Assembly (NCBI RefSeq): GCF_958295425.1
Contig: NC_081136.1
Location: 30,184,077-30,248,076, forward strand
Direction: 5' to 3'
Length of the DNA stretch: 64,000 nucleotides
Source: Solea solea
Taxonomy: Eukaryota > Chordata > Actinopteri > Pleuronectiformes > Soleidae
Notes under the pieces: generated by a model
Told to the model about the DNA's origin: nothing
Databases searched by the model: none
What the model saw: the letters and a program-made list of their open reading frames with translations, nothing else
Program-made: the position numbers and the translations under genes
In this document: one piece after another, positions 46,833 through 59,661 of the stretch
How the letters are laid out: every line of letters starts with the position of its first letter
How positions within the stretch are numbered: position 1 is the stretch's first letter

Positions 46833-49800
46833 GAAGACAAAAACACTTGTCTTCAGCGGCGAATGAATTCAGTCACAAATATTTGATGTACTATAACAAG
46901 GTAATGCCTCAATGAAGATTTTTCTTCAATTTTGAAAAATATCATCATCGCTTAAGCGAATTAACTCGACACGCGCTCGTGGAAGTACTCCGCATTAGCA
47001 GCGAAATGTCCTAATGCTCACTAATTGTGATTCATGGCGTCAGATAGCGATCGGATGAAGCGATCACGTCTTGGCTTGTCCAGATCTTTACATATTAGCT
47101 TCCCCTCCCAGTGTGTTATCCTCTGATGGTCCATGTCTCATCATTTCCTTATTAATCTTTCCTCGTTCTGGAGCGGCGTCGCTCCCCGGAGAGCTCGGAG
47201 TCGGCGCTGAAACGGAAGATGTAATTATTTCTCGGTAGAGCTGTAAATACGAGCAATCTATATCAGTCCTTGTGTCTTCAACGAGCGTGGGTTTTAACTC
47301 TTTGTGCAGTTGAATCACAAACAGAAACACTATAGTGTAATGCTTGGTCATTTTTACTGTTGTTATTATTGGGCAATTGTGTGGCCTTCGTACACATATG
47401 AAAATGGGCTCTGTCAAGCAATACTATCAGCACTAATTTCTTTTATGTATATTTAAAAGTTACATTGGTTTGGTTTTGATTGAACATGGTGGAAGATACT
47501 GTTCTGACTGCATTTTTTAAAAGTGTACATGTCTGTAAGGGTGTAAAAACGTTGATGTTTTGTCTTTCCAATGAGGAAATTGGCAGATGAAATTCCACAA
47601 AAAAAAACATAATTTTTTTTATTACCACTTATTTCACTTCCACATCATGAACAAATTTCATCAGCAAAGATTTAAGCTCCAAGATGGCGAAACAAACAGG
47701 ATAACACACTCCTCTCTCCTTGTCTGTACCAGTAACAAAGGAAATATTGTCAAAAAGACTCAATTATGTCCTTTAATATTGTGTATTTGTACAATTTTTT
47801 TTACTTCTTTCTTTCATTACCTCCAATAAGGAGCTTAGGTTTTCATGGGTGTGGGGTTATCTGTGAGTTTGTCCTACTGTTAGCAGCTTCCTGTGTACAG
47901 TTCCCTGTGAACAGTCTGATCATCCCAAGGTGGACTGGATTACGGATTTTCATATTTCATATTTTCATATGCGTGTTTATCTCAGCAACATCTCAACAGA
48001 TCAAGATGAATTCTGTCATGCTTATGTAAGATGGTAATAGCTATAAGCAGATCGACTTCTGCACAGATCCAGTGGATCAAACTGTAAAAAAATGTCAGGT
48101 ACCTGTATGTGAAAACCTTGGCGGAGGTTGCTCTTGTTTACAAGTGTAATTACCACTCAGAATTGAACGGCGTCGGCAAATGGAGAGCCATATCCGTATC
48201 ATTACCAGGAAGTGGAAATGACCGCTGTCCAATAATGAGAGTCTGAATCACCGCTGACCAAAATTTAGAGCTTTAATCACCGGCGGGTGACGACGACACT
48301 GAAAGTACATAAGCCTGTAGCTCTCCTGACAACTGAAATACTGTCCGCTGCCGCAGGAGAGTGTGTCATTTTACGACGGCACTGAATCATAAAGGAATTA
48401 AAACACTTTGCAAACACAACATAACCGCAATGAGCGCCGAGTAAATTGTGACTTTATTGTCGTCATGCCGCATACATGAGCTGCTTTAGTTTCCGTCAGG
48501 TTTTTATTACTCCCCCGTGAACAAGGAAGTTTCTTTTCTGAGTTCATACACTCAAATCAAATCATTTAATGATCTCTGATGATTCAAAGACTTTTTGTTC
48601 CACTTTCAAACCCCTCCGTCCATCAGTATGTATCGGACCACCTGCTCCATTGAAGGCATGACTGTCTTTTTGGCACCAAAATGTTAATGACGCCATAAAT
48701 CCACTCTGGCTGTGAAAAGAGCAATGGCTCATGTCTACAGTATGATTGGTTACGGAAGCGGTGGAGTTCACTGAAGATTCGTCTTGACTTTGAAGAGCAT
48801 TAGGCCGGTGGCTGAGCACTGGGCCAACTCCTCCTCGCACACTCTTCCCGAGAACGTTCCTGCCGGACATTAAATTAATTTCCCATTTCGTGCCGTTAAC
48901 CTCTTAATGAATGAGCGCTTGGAAAGTGGAATCATTCTGCCGGACAGTTGGAGGATTCACTGTGTCACTTTTGGCTTGTGTTTCCTCCATCAGAGCAGCT
49001 GGATGTGAAGCCTCAGAAGTCGTCCCGCTGTGCGCGACCTTGACTGCAGTGTGACTGTTTGAAATGCCCGAGGCTTCTCCTCGGCGCCTCTTCAAATGAA
49101 ATGTTCTACAGTTTTGTGTCTCTTTTCTTTCTTTTTTTTTTTTTTTTTATCCGCCTCTGTTAGCCCTTGTCTTTCTCCCAGCGAGACGGTGATGTGAGCA
49201 ACGGGCTTACGTAAGCTGTCACTTCTGAGGACTTCTGTGTATTCCCACATCAAAGTGAGGCCTGTCTGAGCAGCAGGATCCAGAGGCTGGTTCCGTCTGC
49301 GTCATTTGAAGTCTCAAGGGGGGACAGTTTTGATTAAATGTGTGGCTTTATATTTTATATGCATGTTGTTAAAGCAAAAAGTAGGAGTAATCCTACTTTA
49401 AAAATGAATCAGCAGATGCTTTCAGGAACAAGAGTCTACAGCAGGATTCACCAACCTTTTTAAAGACCGACAGCTGGAGAATAATATGGACACGTTTTAT
49501 GCAATTTAACATTTATTATGCATTAAATTGCATACACATTAATTCCAGCGATTATCACAGTTTTTCTAAACGATATCAATGGTATGGAGTGATCATATGG
49601 AGACATGCACACTTTTTGTTTTATTCAACTGTCTCTGTCAGTCTTTCACACACATACTCAGCCATTAAAACCTTATTGGCTGACCACCATGTTGGTGACC
49701 AATGGTCTACAGCTATGCTAATGATTCTTTGGAGCAGTTCGCACAAAAAACAGTAGATTCTCATTCGTCCACGTCATAATTATCCAAAACACAGTGAATT

Positions 49801-49841
49801 AGTGGCAACTCTCATTCAAGAGGCTTCTAAGTTTTGGATCA

Positions 49842-50215
49842 GGATTGGTGGATGGGTCCCAGAGTAATGGGACAGGACTGTATGGGTGGAGCTAGACCCA
49901 CGACAGTCAGCTGATTGGGCGACAGAGAAGCGTCACTCCCTTGTCTATTCTCATACAAAGCTTGACGTCTTGTTGAGAAGAACGGCCACCAATCGAGCAG
50001 AGGAAAAAAAAGAGCTGCTGGATTTCCTCCTTTGTTGTCTGTTGTGACGCGTTCAACGTCGACGCTCGCTGTCGTCGCACCAGTATCACGCCGCGCTACG
50101 TATCTCGCCTTACCCCGCCTACCAAGTCTACGCAAGCCTGACCGAGGGCTTTACCGCTCCGTACTGTACCGTACTGTACCAAACCGATCTGTACCATGAT
50201 CGAAATGTGGCTAAA
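49842..50215 (-). repeat. Dispersed TACCG-rich repeat, longest copy
   Basis: Read on the minus strand it starts CCACATTTCGATCATGGTAC and has several TACGG/TACAG units. It then gives GCGAGATACGTAGCGCGGCG, GCGTCACAACAGACAACAAA, CTCAACAAGACGTCAAGCTT and GTCGTGGGTCTAGCTCCACC. The order matches 11891-12195. The end resembles that of 33299-33486. Confidence 0.7.
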
Positions 50216-52346
50216 TGGCCAGGAGTCCAAATAACTAAAGCAACTGGTATGACTGGTAGCTTTCAGCACTAACGCTGGGATTTGCCAGCAGCAAAACAAC
50301 AACATTCAGCACATTTCATCTATGCGTCAGGTTTTACAGCAAAGCTTTCTGATTCATGCTTTACAGAATAATATAATTGTACTGCTGCGCTAAGGTTTCT
50401 TATAGAAATATCCATAGACAATCATTATAGGCAACCTGAAGTTTGTGTGTGTTGTTTTGTTTTAAATGAAACTCCACAAAGGAGCAGTGAATTAGCAGTA
50501 ACATATTAGCAGTAACCAGCTTGTGTTTAGGTCAGTATCAATATGTAAATACATGTTTGTCTTTAGCTTTTGTTATGATAATGCTCAATTTTTTAAAGGT
50601 CGTCAGAAATAATAAACCAAACCTTATCTAACCCTTTCATTTACTGCTGTGTGGACCGGACTGTCACCAGATTTATCATTCCCTTACATTCACATTCTCC
50701 TGCAGTGGTGGGGGGAATTATATACTTGACGGAACACTTCGTGACGTGCTGGGTCGGGGACCTGAAGAGTCTCCGGTGTAAAAAGCCCGACGTGTTTTTG
50801 TGATTAAAGATTTGTTGGGCTGCAGATTTCTTTTTTTTTGTGTCCTTACGTTCGAGCGGTCGCTTCCTGAAACCCTTTTATTTCTTCTTCCTCTCCGACA
50901 CGCCCTCCCATGTCTCCCCGGACAGTGCGAATCAATCTTTTGAGCGAGATAATCATGAGTTTTCCCCAATTATATCCTTTCCCCCGTGTTCCTTTCGTTA
51001 GGACACCTCGTTAGTCCCGATGCTATCAGTGATTGATCGCAACCCATCAGCCTCATATCCTGCCTCACATCCTCCACCCGGACCATCAGGAGCACTGAGC
51101 CAGATAAACGTCACTGATGAACTCCGAATGCGTCGGAGACTTGGACCTCTGCCTTGATGGATCACTATTTGATTGCTGTACCTTTTGCCTCACTGACATA
51201 ATTCGGCGACGGCGGATCATCCTCTGTGTTGTCTGTTCGGATTTTACCTGGGGAAACACTGAAGCTATAAATAGATTGTGAGACAATGAGGTTTTTTCAC
51301 TTAATAATCACTGTGTTTGTGTTTGTTTTTGTAGATGTGTGTGTGTGTGTGCGCCCCTTTGGCACTTTTCACACTTTAACCTGTCCATCACGCGACATAA
51401 CCGGCACGTAAAAGGGGGCTTTAATTAACAGAGTCGATCTTTATTGTCATGGGAACAGATGTGATAGCGTGTTACTGATGTGTTCCGCCACCGTGAGAGG
51501 TTTGAGAATTATACGGTGTGAAACGGGCACATGTACGTGCACATGCACACTCCCATCAATTTGTAGCAGACATTTTGCCGTGTCTTAACAGAGCTTTAGA
51601 GCCTAACATACAGTATGTGTCCAGGCAGATCAATAGGAGCTCACTAGAAAATGGACGCAGGCGTAAATTAACACACCAGGGAGCTTCCAGAAAAAGACAT
51701 ACGTTATTGTGTGGGTGTTGTTCTATTTTCACGTTCAAGAGAGGCAGTCGATATTTAGTTGCTATTTACTGTTTTTCCTGCCACACGATTATATTTTTTT
51801 GTTATACGTAAAGTTATTTAGAGTTATCAGCGAGGCTGCTGCTCTATGCTGTCGGTCAGAAGTGAAAAGCACCGGGACATTTCCTGGTGGCCCGGGGGTC
51901 GTTTCGGGGCGGTGCACATGTCATGTAACTGGTTATTATTTGACATGTGCCCGATCCCGGTGAACTGCTACAGCTCGCAGGCTTCACACGTGTCCGACCA
52001 TCGCCCGCGCTGCTGCTGGAGAATGGCAATCAATAATAAAGGTGTACTGTAGCTGCAAAGCAGTCATGTGATGTGTTTTGAAATTAATTTGATGGTCGTA
52101 GGAAAACAAAACCAATCCGAGTTGAATGAGAAAGGAAAAATTCACATCCACACACACACACAACTCTGATGTCCCACTGTACTCAAAAGATACCAACCAC
52201 ACACACTGGCAATAGAAGACAGATATTATGATGATAAACACGAATTCAAATAAAAAGCAACCTTATAAAAACTCCCTCCATCACTGTCACTGAATATGAA
52301 TGTGTGATATTGCTCGATATTATTGCTTGCTTGATATTAAAAATGC

Positions 52347-52375
<29 letters not shown>
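52347..52375. repeat. (CA)n microsatellite
   Basis: Alternating CA, with further CA-rich sequence to about 52445. Confidence 0.92.
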
Positions 52376-52382
<7 letters not shown>

Positions 52383-52787
52383 TAGGTGCTCTTGCATTTC
52401 ATACAAACACACACACACGCTGAGCACACGGTACACAAACACACATCACGCTTTCAGACAATAGCCTGCAACTCCCCTGCAGCCTTGACAGCCAACTGCT
52501 GGAAGTGAGGGGACAGAAACTTGTACAATACACAGTGGCGTCCAGACAGGCTCTATTCACCGCCATTGTAATTATCTAATTGAAAAACTCGGAGTAACAG
52601 AGTGTGGGAGAGAGAGAGAGAGAGTGGAATAAAAGAGGGAACGAGGGGAAAGATAAGCTCTAGGCCTTTTGGAATATGATAAAGCGACACTAAACCCTCA
52701 CATGACGGCACGTATACTCACATTCTCTCCCTCTCTCGAGCAATTTTTGCCCTCAAGCACACCCAAAATACACTACCATTGGGACCA

Positions 52788-52809
52788 CACACACACACAC
52801 ACACACACA
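52788..52809. repeat. (CA)n microsatellite
   Basis: Alternating CA, intergenic. Confidence 0.9.
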
Positions 52810-53242
52810 TGATTGAAGGATGGAGTGAAAGAGAGCACAGTAATGGGAAATCTATTGTTGTGCGATGAGGATGGGACACAGAAAAGAGGAGGAGGGTCAG
52901 GGTGAGTTCGGACATAAAGGCAGCAGGGTCACTCCCATTTCTGATGTCGGAGCCCGCTCCGCTCCAGCCTCAAGTATTATGTGGGGATCTATAGGAGAGG
53001 AGAGGAGAGGAGATTGGGTGTGCGCACGTGCATGCATTTCCTATATGAATGCTAATATTGAGCCCCGTGTGCATAGCTGTGTTCATGTCCCATCCAATAT
53101 TCTGTGGAGGAAATGTACTAGGAAGTGTATAATAAATAGAAGTATAACAGAAACAGTGTAATAGAAAATATAACATGCATGACTTGAAGTTCACTCATGT
53201 TAAAGTTATTCTGCTTTGTCATATTTTAATCTAATGCCATGG

Positions 53243-53312
53243 TTCTCAAACTGGGGAGCGTATATCACCAGTGGTACGCAAGCTTCCTCAGGTGGTACTT
53301 GGACATGCTGTT
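53243..53312 (+). repeat. hAT-like element end, fragment
   Basis: TGGTTCTCAAACTGGGGAGC followed by CAGTGGTACGCAAGCTTCCT and GGTGGTACTTGG resembles the terminus of another common vertebrate hAT-derived repeat. The opposite end was not identified. Confidence 0.5.
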
Positions 53313-55002
53313 CTACTGAATGGTAGTGGAGCTGAGGAATTCTGACCGTGGGTGCATACAATTTCACTTTTATGGTCCTATTTTCTGTTATTATCCACTG
53401 TATAGAATCGTTTTATTATATCTTTGCAATCTTCGTTGTTTTCGCCTCAGCAGTATCCTCCTGTCGCCACTTTACCTTCACATGTCGCCGCGTCTCCACT
53501 GCTACAATACACAGGACTCCAATTAAAAGTGCCCTTTATCTGTTGGATAGTCATGAATGACATGACGATGATTTAATTTCCTAATCTGTCACTTTTCTGT
53601 CATGGTTTTGCCCTAACTTGATAATCAAAAAAGGAAAAAAAGTGTATTTTGAATAATTCAAAGAAGAAACAAAGCCCTATTTAACCCAGCGTTTGCGGCA
53701 CGATCGAGAGCTGTCGTATCCGCTTGCAACCCACTGACGAGCAGCCTCACTTAGGGACCGTGGACAAGTTACATAAATATCTTTTAACAAATATGTCGTA
53801 AAAAAAATTACACCAATAAGTCCGTGTGGAACAAATAATTTTTTTTAATGTTTCAAGACTTATTTAAATATGTTGGGTCAGTAATTTGTTGATGGTCCCT
53901 AAGCAAGCAGCTATGTTGGAGGTGGAGCGAATGTCTGTGCAGTGTATAAATCTTGTATTCAGTGTTTTCGATAGATCCCTCCCTCAACGCTTAAAGAAAA
54001 AAAGTATACGTCCACCAAAACGTCAAACTTTGACAATGAAACAGAAATCAGAAGACAAAGTAATCTCTCCGCGGAGAAGCACGGAGCCGTTGGCGTAGCT
54101 TTTATTGAGCAAATCCCATGTGCTCAAACCAATAAAACCCCCACAGAACAAACCAATTTGTTGCGCGCAGCCGCTACTGTAGACGTCGACCTCACGTGCT
54201 TGCAAAGACGGTATCTCCTTACTGTCCTTGGATGTGTTCGTCTTACTGTAGACGGCCTTGTTTTTGCTCTTATGTGTGTCTGCAGTCTAGCACAAAGGGA
54301 AGCTCATATTCCCAAGGTTGCAACAACTTTGGTGAGGTGAGAACTTCCAAGTACGCTTGGGTGTTTACGTATTCACACTGGGGTTTGTTTTTTTAGAAGA
54401 TAATGTGCCATTGGAAGAGAGCAGGGAAATATAACTGGGTCACAAGCTGACGGGAATTCAGGAATTCTCTTTGAAAACAGGGATTGGTTAAAAATGAAAA
54501 CATGAAATGGAAGAAGGAAACAAAGTGATGAGGAGGGAAAAACAAGGTCGATTTGAAGGCCACATTTGGCAGAAAGCCTGAAAATGGTGTATTCCTGAAT
54601 GCAGAGGTAGAGAGGTTCATGCCCTTTTATGGCGTTTCGTGCGTCTTCAATCTGGAAAATCCAACAATTTGACCAAAAAAATACAATATCGACGACAGAC
54701 ACGCGCTGTCTCTTGTTGCTTGAACTCCGGTTTCAGTCTGAGGGGAAAGATGTCATATTCCATCTCATTGGACATCAAACACACCCCGGAGTCACATGCA
54801 TGTAAATAAAAAGAACATGACATTCTGTTTGTGGGGAACATTCCGGCCTGTACGTGTCTCTCTCTCTCATCCTCCACCAGTGACATGTAAACCCTATTAC
54901 AACATGTAAATGACCCCCCCGCTGTGCAATCTGGGAGTGCGACGTGACATATAGCCCCGCGCTCAAATGTGCAGAGCAAGAAGTCACATATAGCATTAAA
55001 TA

Positions 55003-55007
<5 letters not shown>

Positions 55008-55044
<37 letters not shown>
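55008..55044. repeat. (TG)n microsatellite
   Basis: 37 bases of alternating TG, intergenic. Confidence 0.93.
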
Positions 55045-55045
<1 letters not shown>

Positions 55046-55739
55046 TGCCACTGCGACTAATTTTCCTGCTGGCTGTGGATCTACTGTATCCCTTTGAACA
55101 TATGTGTGTGTGTGTTACGCATCCATATGCTGCATGTGTGTTAGATTGAAGCTGTCAAAACAGACGAGTGTGCCTTTAGATCAAAGTGTACTCGCTATAA
55201 ATGGCACAAATAAAGCCCCACATATAACAGAGCCTAATATAATAAGGCATCCTCATGGAGGGGTTTTTTGTTTTTATTTATACTGCAAGGAGTAAGTAAA
55301 GTAGTAGTTTTACAGGCCACTTTTTGTCAATAGAAGCTACAATTCATCTTGAGCACAATCCATTTTTAAAGCAACAGTAATCAATATGTCAATATGACCA
55401 TGAGGTTATTGTCCAGCTCTGCAGTTTGACTGAGGATTTATTCATGTTTAAGTGTCCTTAAGCTTGCTTGGACAAGTGGAAAGGGAATTTGGAAAAAAGG
55501 GTCCGTAAAAGACCTGGGGGCCAATGGGTATCTACTCTGGCCTGTAGGGTGTCGGTCAAGTGAAAAGAAATCAAAGCTTTTGGGGGAAAAAACTGTTCAG
55601 GAGCGGTGGTTTTTGCAGAATTTCAAAATTTCAAGTGTGGACCGATATGTAATTCAAAATAAAAATGTTTTTATGATGCAAAATGAATATATTACAAAGA
55701 AAGCACACAGAAATAACTCATTATAACTTGATATTAAGT

Positions 55740-55805
55740 GGTGGGCAGCATGAAATTGATTGGAGAGCCGCATATGGCCCTCGAGCCATGAGTTTGAGAC
55801 CTCTG
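55740..55805. repeat. hAT-like element right end, fragment
   Basis: GAGAGCCGCATATGGCCCTC then GAGCCATGAGTTTGAGACCT is a diverged version of the GGCCATATGTTTGACACCCC end of the hAT-like family. The left end is not recognisable. Confidence 0.5.
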
Positions 55806-55884
55806 ATTGAGACTGGCAAATGGGGGACTCCTCAGGACTAGCTTTCCCAAGTGATTCGGGGAACCGTTGAATATCCGAAACCCT

Positions 55885-56085
55885 GTATTTACATGCATGT
55901 TAAAAGTCCGATTTTAGTTAGAACTAAGACAATAATTTGGTTTTCTTAATGTAACCACATTAGTCTAGACTAACATATCTGGATAATGCGATTCATAGTC
56001 CGTTTACTCCTGTATGTAGACGCTTAGTCGGACTAGAGTTGGACTGGAATCGGACTTGGCGCATGCACCAAAATTTCCTATAAAC
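55885..56085 (-). repeat. TAGTC(C/G)GACTA repeat family, copy 3
   Basis: The reverse strand reads GGTGCATGCGCCAAGTCCGA, TCTAGTCCGACTAAGCG, GGACTATGAATCGCATTATC and CTAAAATCGGACTTTTAACA, in the same order as the second half of 15616-16050. Confidence 0.7.
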
Positions 56086-57619
56086 TGCAGTACTGTTGCC
56101 GGGGGAAAAAGAAGAAACGACGCGATGGCGTTACGATGAAGCTACGGAGGAGGAATCCTACTTTTGGGCGGATGTACAGCAGGTACCAAACATACAGGAC
56201 CACACAGCACCATCCACCATACGTGCACGTACAAGTAATCGATTTTCTCCATAATTGATTTAATACCTGCAAATAAGCCCTCCTCCTATGCATGTCTCAC
56301 ACTGAACTTTTAAATCCACCCCACTTCATCTGCAGAAGAATAGCAGCTAAAGACGGCGGCTGCCACTCATATAACTATGCCTCTCAACTAGCTAACAGCT
56401 GTCAGCGGGAGTGTGTGTGGCGTGCGTAGGTGCCATATTTTGACAAAGAAAAGGAATATGTGGCCATAAATCAGTGGGTATAATAAACTTATCTAACCTT
56501 TTTTCTTTTTTTTACATTTAACACACTTGATGCTGCTGCATTTAGTGTTACATTGACGGCGCATATACCAGGTATATGCTTGTTTTAGTAAAAAAAAAGA
56601 AACTGTTTGCTTTTAGTGGCACAGTCTTGAGTGCAACACTGTTTTCAGGCAAGCAATATTCCAAAAGAGAGAGCTCTGCAGCCGCACAGTGCCTTAATTG
56701 CTATACCGCCTGTGACAGCCTTGTTCTTTTCTTTCATCACTAACGCACTCCATCAGCCTTTTCTCTGTCCTCCCACTTTGCACTCATCTCTCCTCTTCAA
56801 CATTTTGTCCTGTTACAATGGGAGGGGAAAATGGCCAACCTCACCTCGGTATTTCTTTTTACCCGCGTTATTGTCCATCAAATATACCGTCTCTCACACT
56901 GAAGTACACTTAATTATTCGTTGATGTCCCTATTTTCACTCAGCCACTCAAAATGCTAGGGGGTGAGGGGGGGTGGGGGGTGGGGTTGGGGTCACATATT
57001 TATTTTAAATAGTTTCTCTTTTTCAGACGTGTTGGCACAAAAGGAATAAAATCCCCGAGTTATTTATGACAACATAAAAACATGTCATTTCGGAAAGATG
57101 AAACCACGGAGGATGGACGATATTGAATTTTCGACATGGTGCTCAATTCAAAGCCATTGTGTGTCTCTCTCTCTCTCCCCCACCGGGGACCCTGGTCTGT
57201 TGCATGTTGCATTTAAGCACACGGGTCAATAAAGTTAATTGATAAGCTCTCATAACGATATATGGTGATGAATGAAGGCTATTTCTGGCACGGTAAATCA
57301 ACCTCGCTCCAGAGCCATAAATGGACAGTTATATCCGCCGTCTAATGGGGATAAGCATAAACTCATTCTCCGCAGTCAATGCCGCAACAACCCCACAGAC
57401 GGGCATCTGCACGGCAGCGTTATTGGTCCATCACTTACACTTTATGAGCACGCGGGGCCGAGGCAGAGATGGCGCAGCATCTCGGGCGGTGTGGTCATAG
57501 ATTATTGGCAAGTTCATTGATCTGCCCCTGTGTGCGTGATAGAAACATGGCATCAGTCTTTTAAGTTGGAGGCTTCTCACAAAACAAATGAGAAAAAAAA
57601 TTGTTTAAAAAGAACAATA

Positions 57620-58803
57620 GTATGCATTTCAAAACGCCCACATTTATTGGTTCCTCCAAGTACTTTTCCTTCCTCAAAACAGTCACATAAAAGAGAAAGA
57701 CGAGCGGTCACATGAAAAAATGCTACCCTCTAGTGGTTAGACAGGACACACTGCTGGAGAAAATACTACCATAAATGAAATGATCTTTTATATATATGTA
57801 TAAAAATTCAGCACTGACAAGTAAACAACATAGAAATGTGATAATGGACGTCCTCGCTTAACACCCACACCACTGACACTCGTAACATTTACAACATTCA
57901 AAATACATTCACCGGTGCCCGTAATTACAGTAATAAAACAAAGACTTTGGCATCAAGAGGGAACTTGTAGCTTATTCATATGTGCAAAAGCATTTTAGAT
58001 GCTAATGTATTCCAGCTATGCTGCCTGTTATAGAACTTTTGTCATTTCTGCATTTACCTTTTAAAAATTCAAACATGAGAAAAAGATACAAAAAAAAACA
58101 AATAAACAACTATGCAGAATCACAATCGTTAAAAAGAGACTGCAAAAAATTTGCATTGTACCACAAGAAAACCCTCCTTTTTTTTTGCCACTCATTCCAC
58201 TCGATTACTTTCCTCTACAGAGTGGTTTTTGGAGGCTACAAAAGTGGTCCAGTGCGTCCCTTAAAAAAATATAAAACAGGTCCAGCAAAAAAAAGCCTTT
58301 TAACAGTTCTGATATGGTCCCTTTTTTTACAAAAGGCTGAATAAATTCTCCAATATGGAAAGTCAAGAAATCCTCTTCTGAATACAGATATCTCCAATCT
58401 TCACACTCACGTCGCCAAAGGCCGTGAAGGATTGTTATTTTTTTTTTGCTCCAACTGGCTCACGCTACATTTACAGTAGATTTCACGTATTTACATAACG
58501 CTCTTATCCAGAGCAACATACGCAACAGTTCACTCCAACTGTCACCGATTCACGTTTTCACAACACGCAGGTCCACTAACTCCACACTTCCACCGTGAAA
58601 GAGGTACGTCGGTGTTTTTTCAGTGTAATTACTAAAAAAAATAGTGGTAGCAACCAAAAAAGAACTCGGCTTCAAAAAAATCAATAACGGAAAGTTCAAC
58701 TTCCTGTTCAAGAACACCACATTTAGGTTTTTAGCCTCAGTAAGCACTGCTGCTTATCTTAGCGCCTAAACGTGGCATCTGTCCAATGTTGGATTTCATT
58801 CTG
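57620..58803 (-). other. gxylt1: gxylt1 3'UTR
   Basis: Extends from the gxylt1 stop to the first canonical AATAAA on the minus strand at 57643-57648. The sequence is T-rich on the minus strand. A TATAAA variant lies near 57790 and could give a shorter form. Short open frames here are not credible genes. Confidence 0.5.
57643..57648 (-). terminator. Candidate poly(A) signal of gxylt1
   Basis: TTTATT on the plus strand gives AATAAA on the minus strand, about 1.16 kb after the gxylt1 stop. Chosen as the first canonical hexamer found downstream. Confidence 0.45.
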
Positions 58804-58965
58804 TCACCGTCCGCCGGGAGACTTCCTGTTGGCGTTTGCCAGGCTGCTTGCCAGGTTCTTTGTGAAGAGTGCGTGGGATTTACCACAATAAGTGTGTGTC
58901 GTCTTCAACAGTTCCTCTTCGAGAGGATCCAACAGAGAAGTCACTGGGTCTGTACCGAAGGAGAA
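58804..58965 (-). CDS. gxylt1: gxylt1 last coding exon
   Basis: On the minus strand, a GTCTTTCCAG acceptor leads into 53 codons and a TGA stop. The peptide runs FSFGTDPVTSLLDPLEEELL then KTTHTYCGKSHALFTKNLAS and ends ANRKSPGGR. It aligns with the recalled human GXYLT1 tail, CSFEDDNIRSLLKPLELELQ then KTVHTYCGK and a final SP-containing end. It starts in phase 0, matching the donor of the exon at 63704-63876. GXYLT2 has a different tail (VHTLCGR), which favours gxylt1. This exon was not visible as a long reading frame and is called from splice site, phase and identity. Confidence 0.93.
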   Translation of the reverse strand, partial: FSFGTDPVTSLLDPLEEELLKTTHTYCGKSHALFTKNLASSLANANRKSPGGR

Positions 58966-59610
58966 CTGGAAAGACAACGACAATGCAGGTGGTTAGATTT
59001 GGCGAGATTGTGTAAACAGTCGAAAGGTGGGAGCGCACGCGCAATTATAAATGTAGGAAAATCACTTTATGGACTGTTTTGAATTCATAAATGAAGCGCA
59101 ACGTCTGTTTCTGGCTCATCTGTGTTTTCTGGCTGTGAAAGAAAAAAAACAGGAGGCCTCTATAAAGCAAAGCCCTTGCCTAAAGCACGGATAAAAGACT
59201 TGTTATAAGTCTTTTTACAGCTTTTATTTAATACTTTTAAGACCTTTTAAGGCTAGTTTTATGTGATAAATGCTTGGCTTTAACCAGATTTGATTTGGAC
59301 GTTTATTTTTTACGACAAACTGATGACAAACTCCAAGAAGCAGCGTTGTCACGAGCCTCTTCATGTGGACTTACAAAGGTTTGATGGATTAAAGTGTTGC
59401 TCAGACCATTGTCCTTGCTGCAAAGAAACATTTAAACCTCCATTACCGCTCACAGTTTCTCGGTCACCTCCTTGACCAAGGCTATTGTTGCCCGTTTGTT
59501 CAGTGTGGCCAGCTCTTGTGAAAGACTTCCTGGCTGTGTCACACTTCTTCACTTCTTTACTGAGACAGCTGTGCTTGTGGGAACGCGCGAAAACCTCCAA
59601 AACAATCCTT

Positions 59611-59613
<3 letters not shown>

Positions 59614-59661
<48 letters not shown>
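59614..59661. repeat. (TA)n microsatellite
   Basis: About 48 bases of alternating TA with one G interruption, in a gxylt1 intron. Confidence 0.95.

Larger units (their letters stand above)
32566..57619. other. 25 kb intergenic region between convergent 3' ends
   Basis: No exon of any gene could be supported between the pdzrn4 poly(A) signal and the gxylt1 3' end. The region holds dispersed repeats (32902, 33299, 36142, 37663, 40217, 43110, 49842, 53243 and 55885 are listed separately) and many CA/TG tracts. Non-repetitive blocks with TAAT-rich words occur at about 46100-46990 and 57100-57520. The longest open frame (33496-34158, minus) overlaps simple repeats and resembles no family I know. 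Confidence 0.75.
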
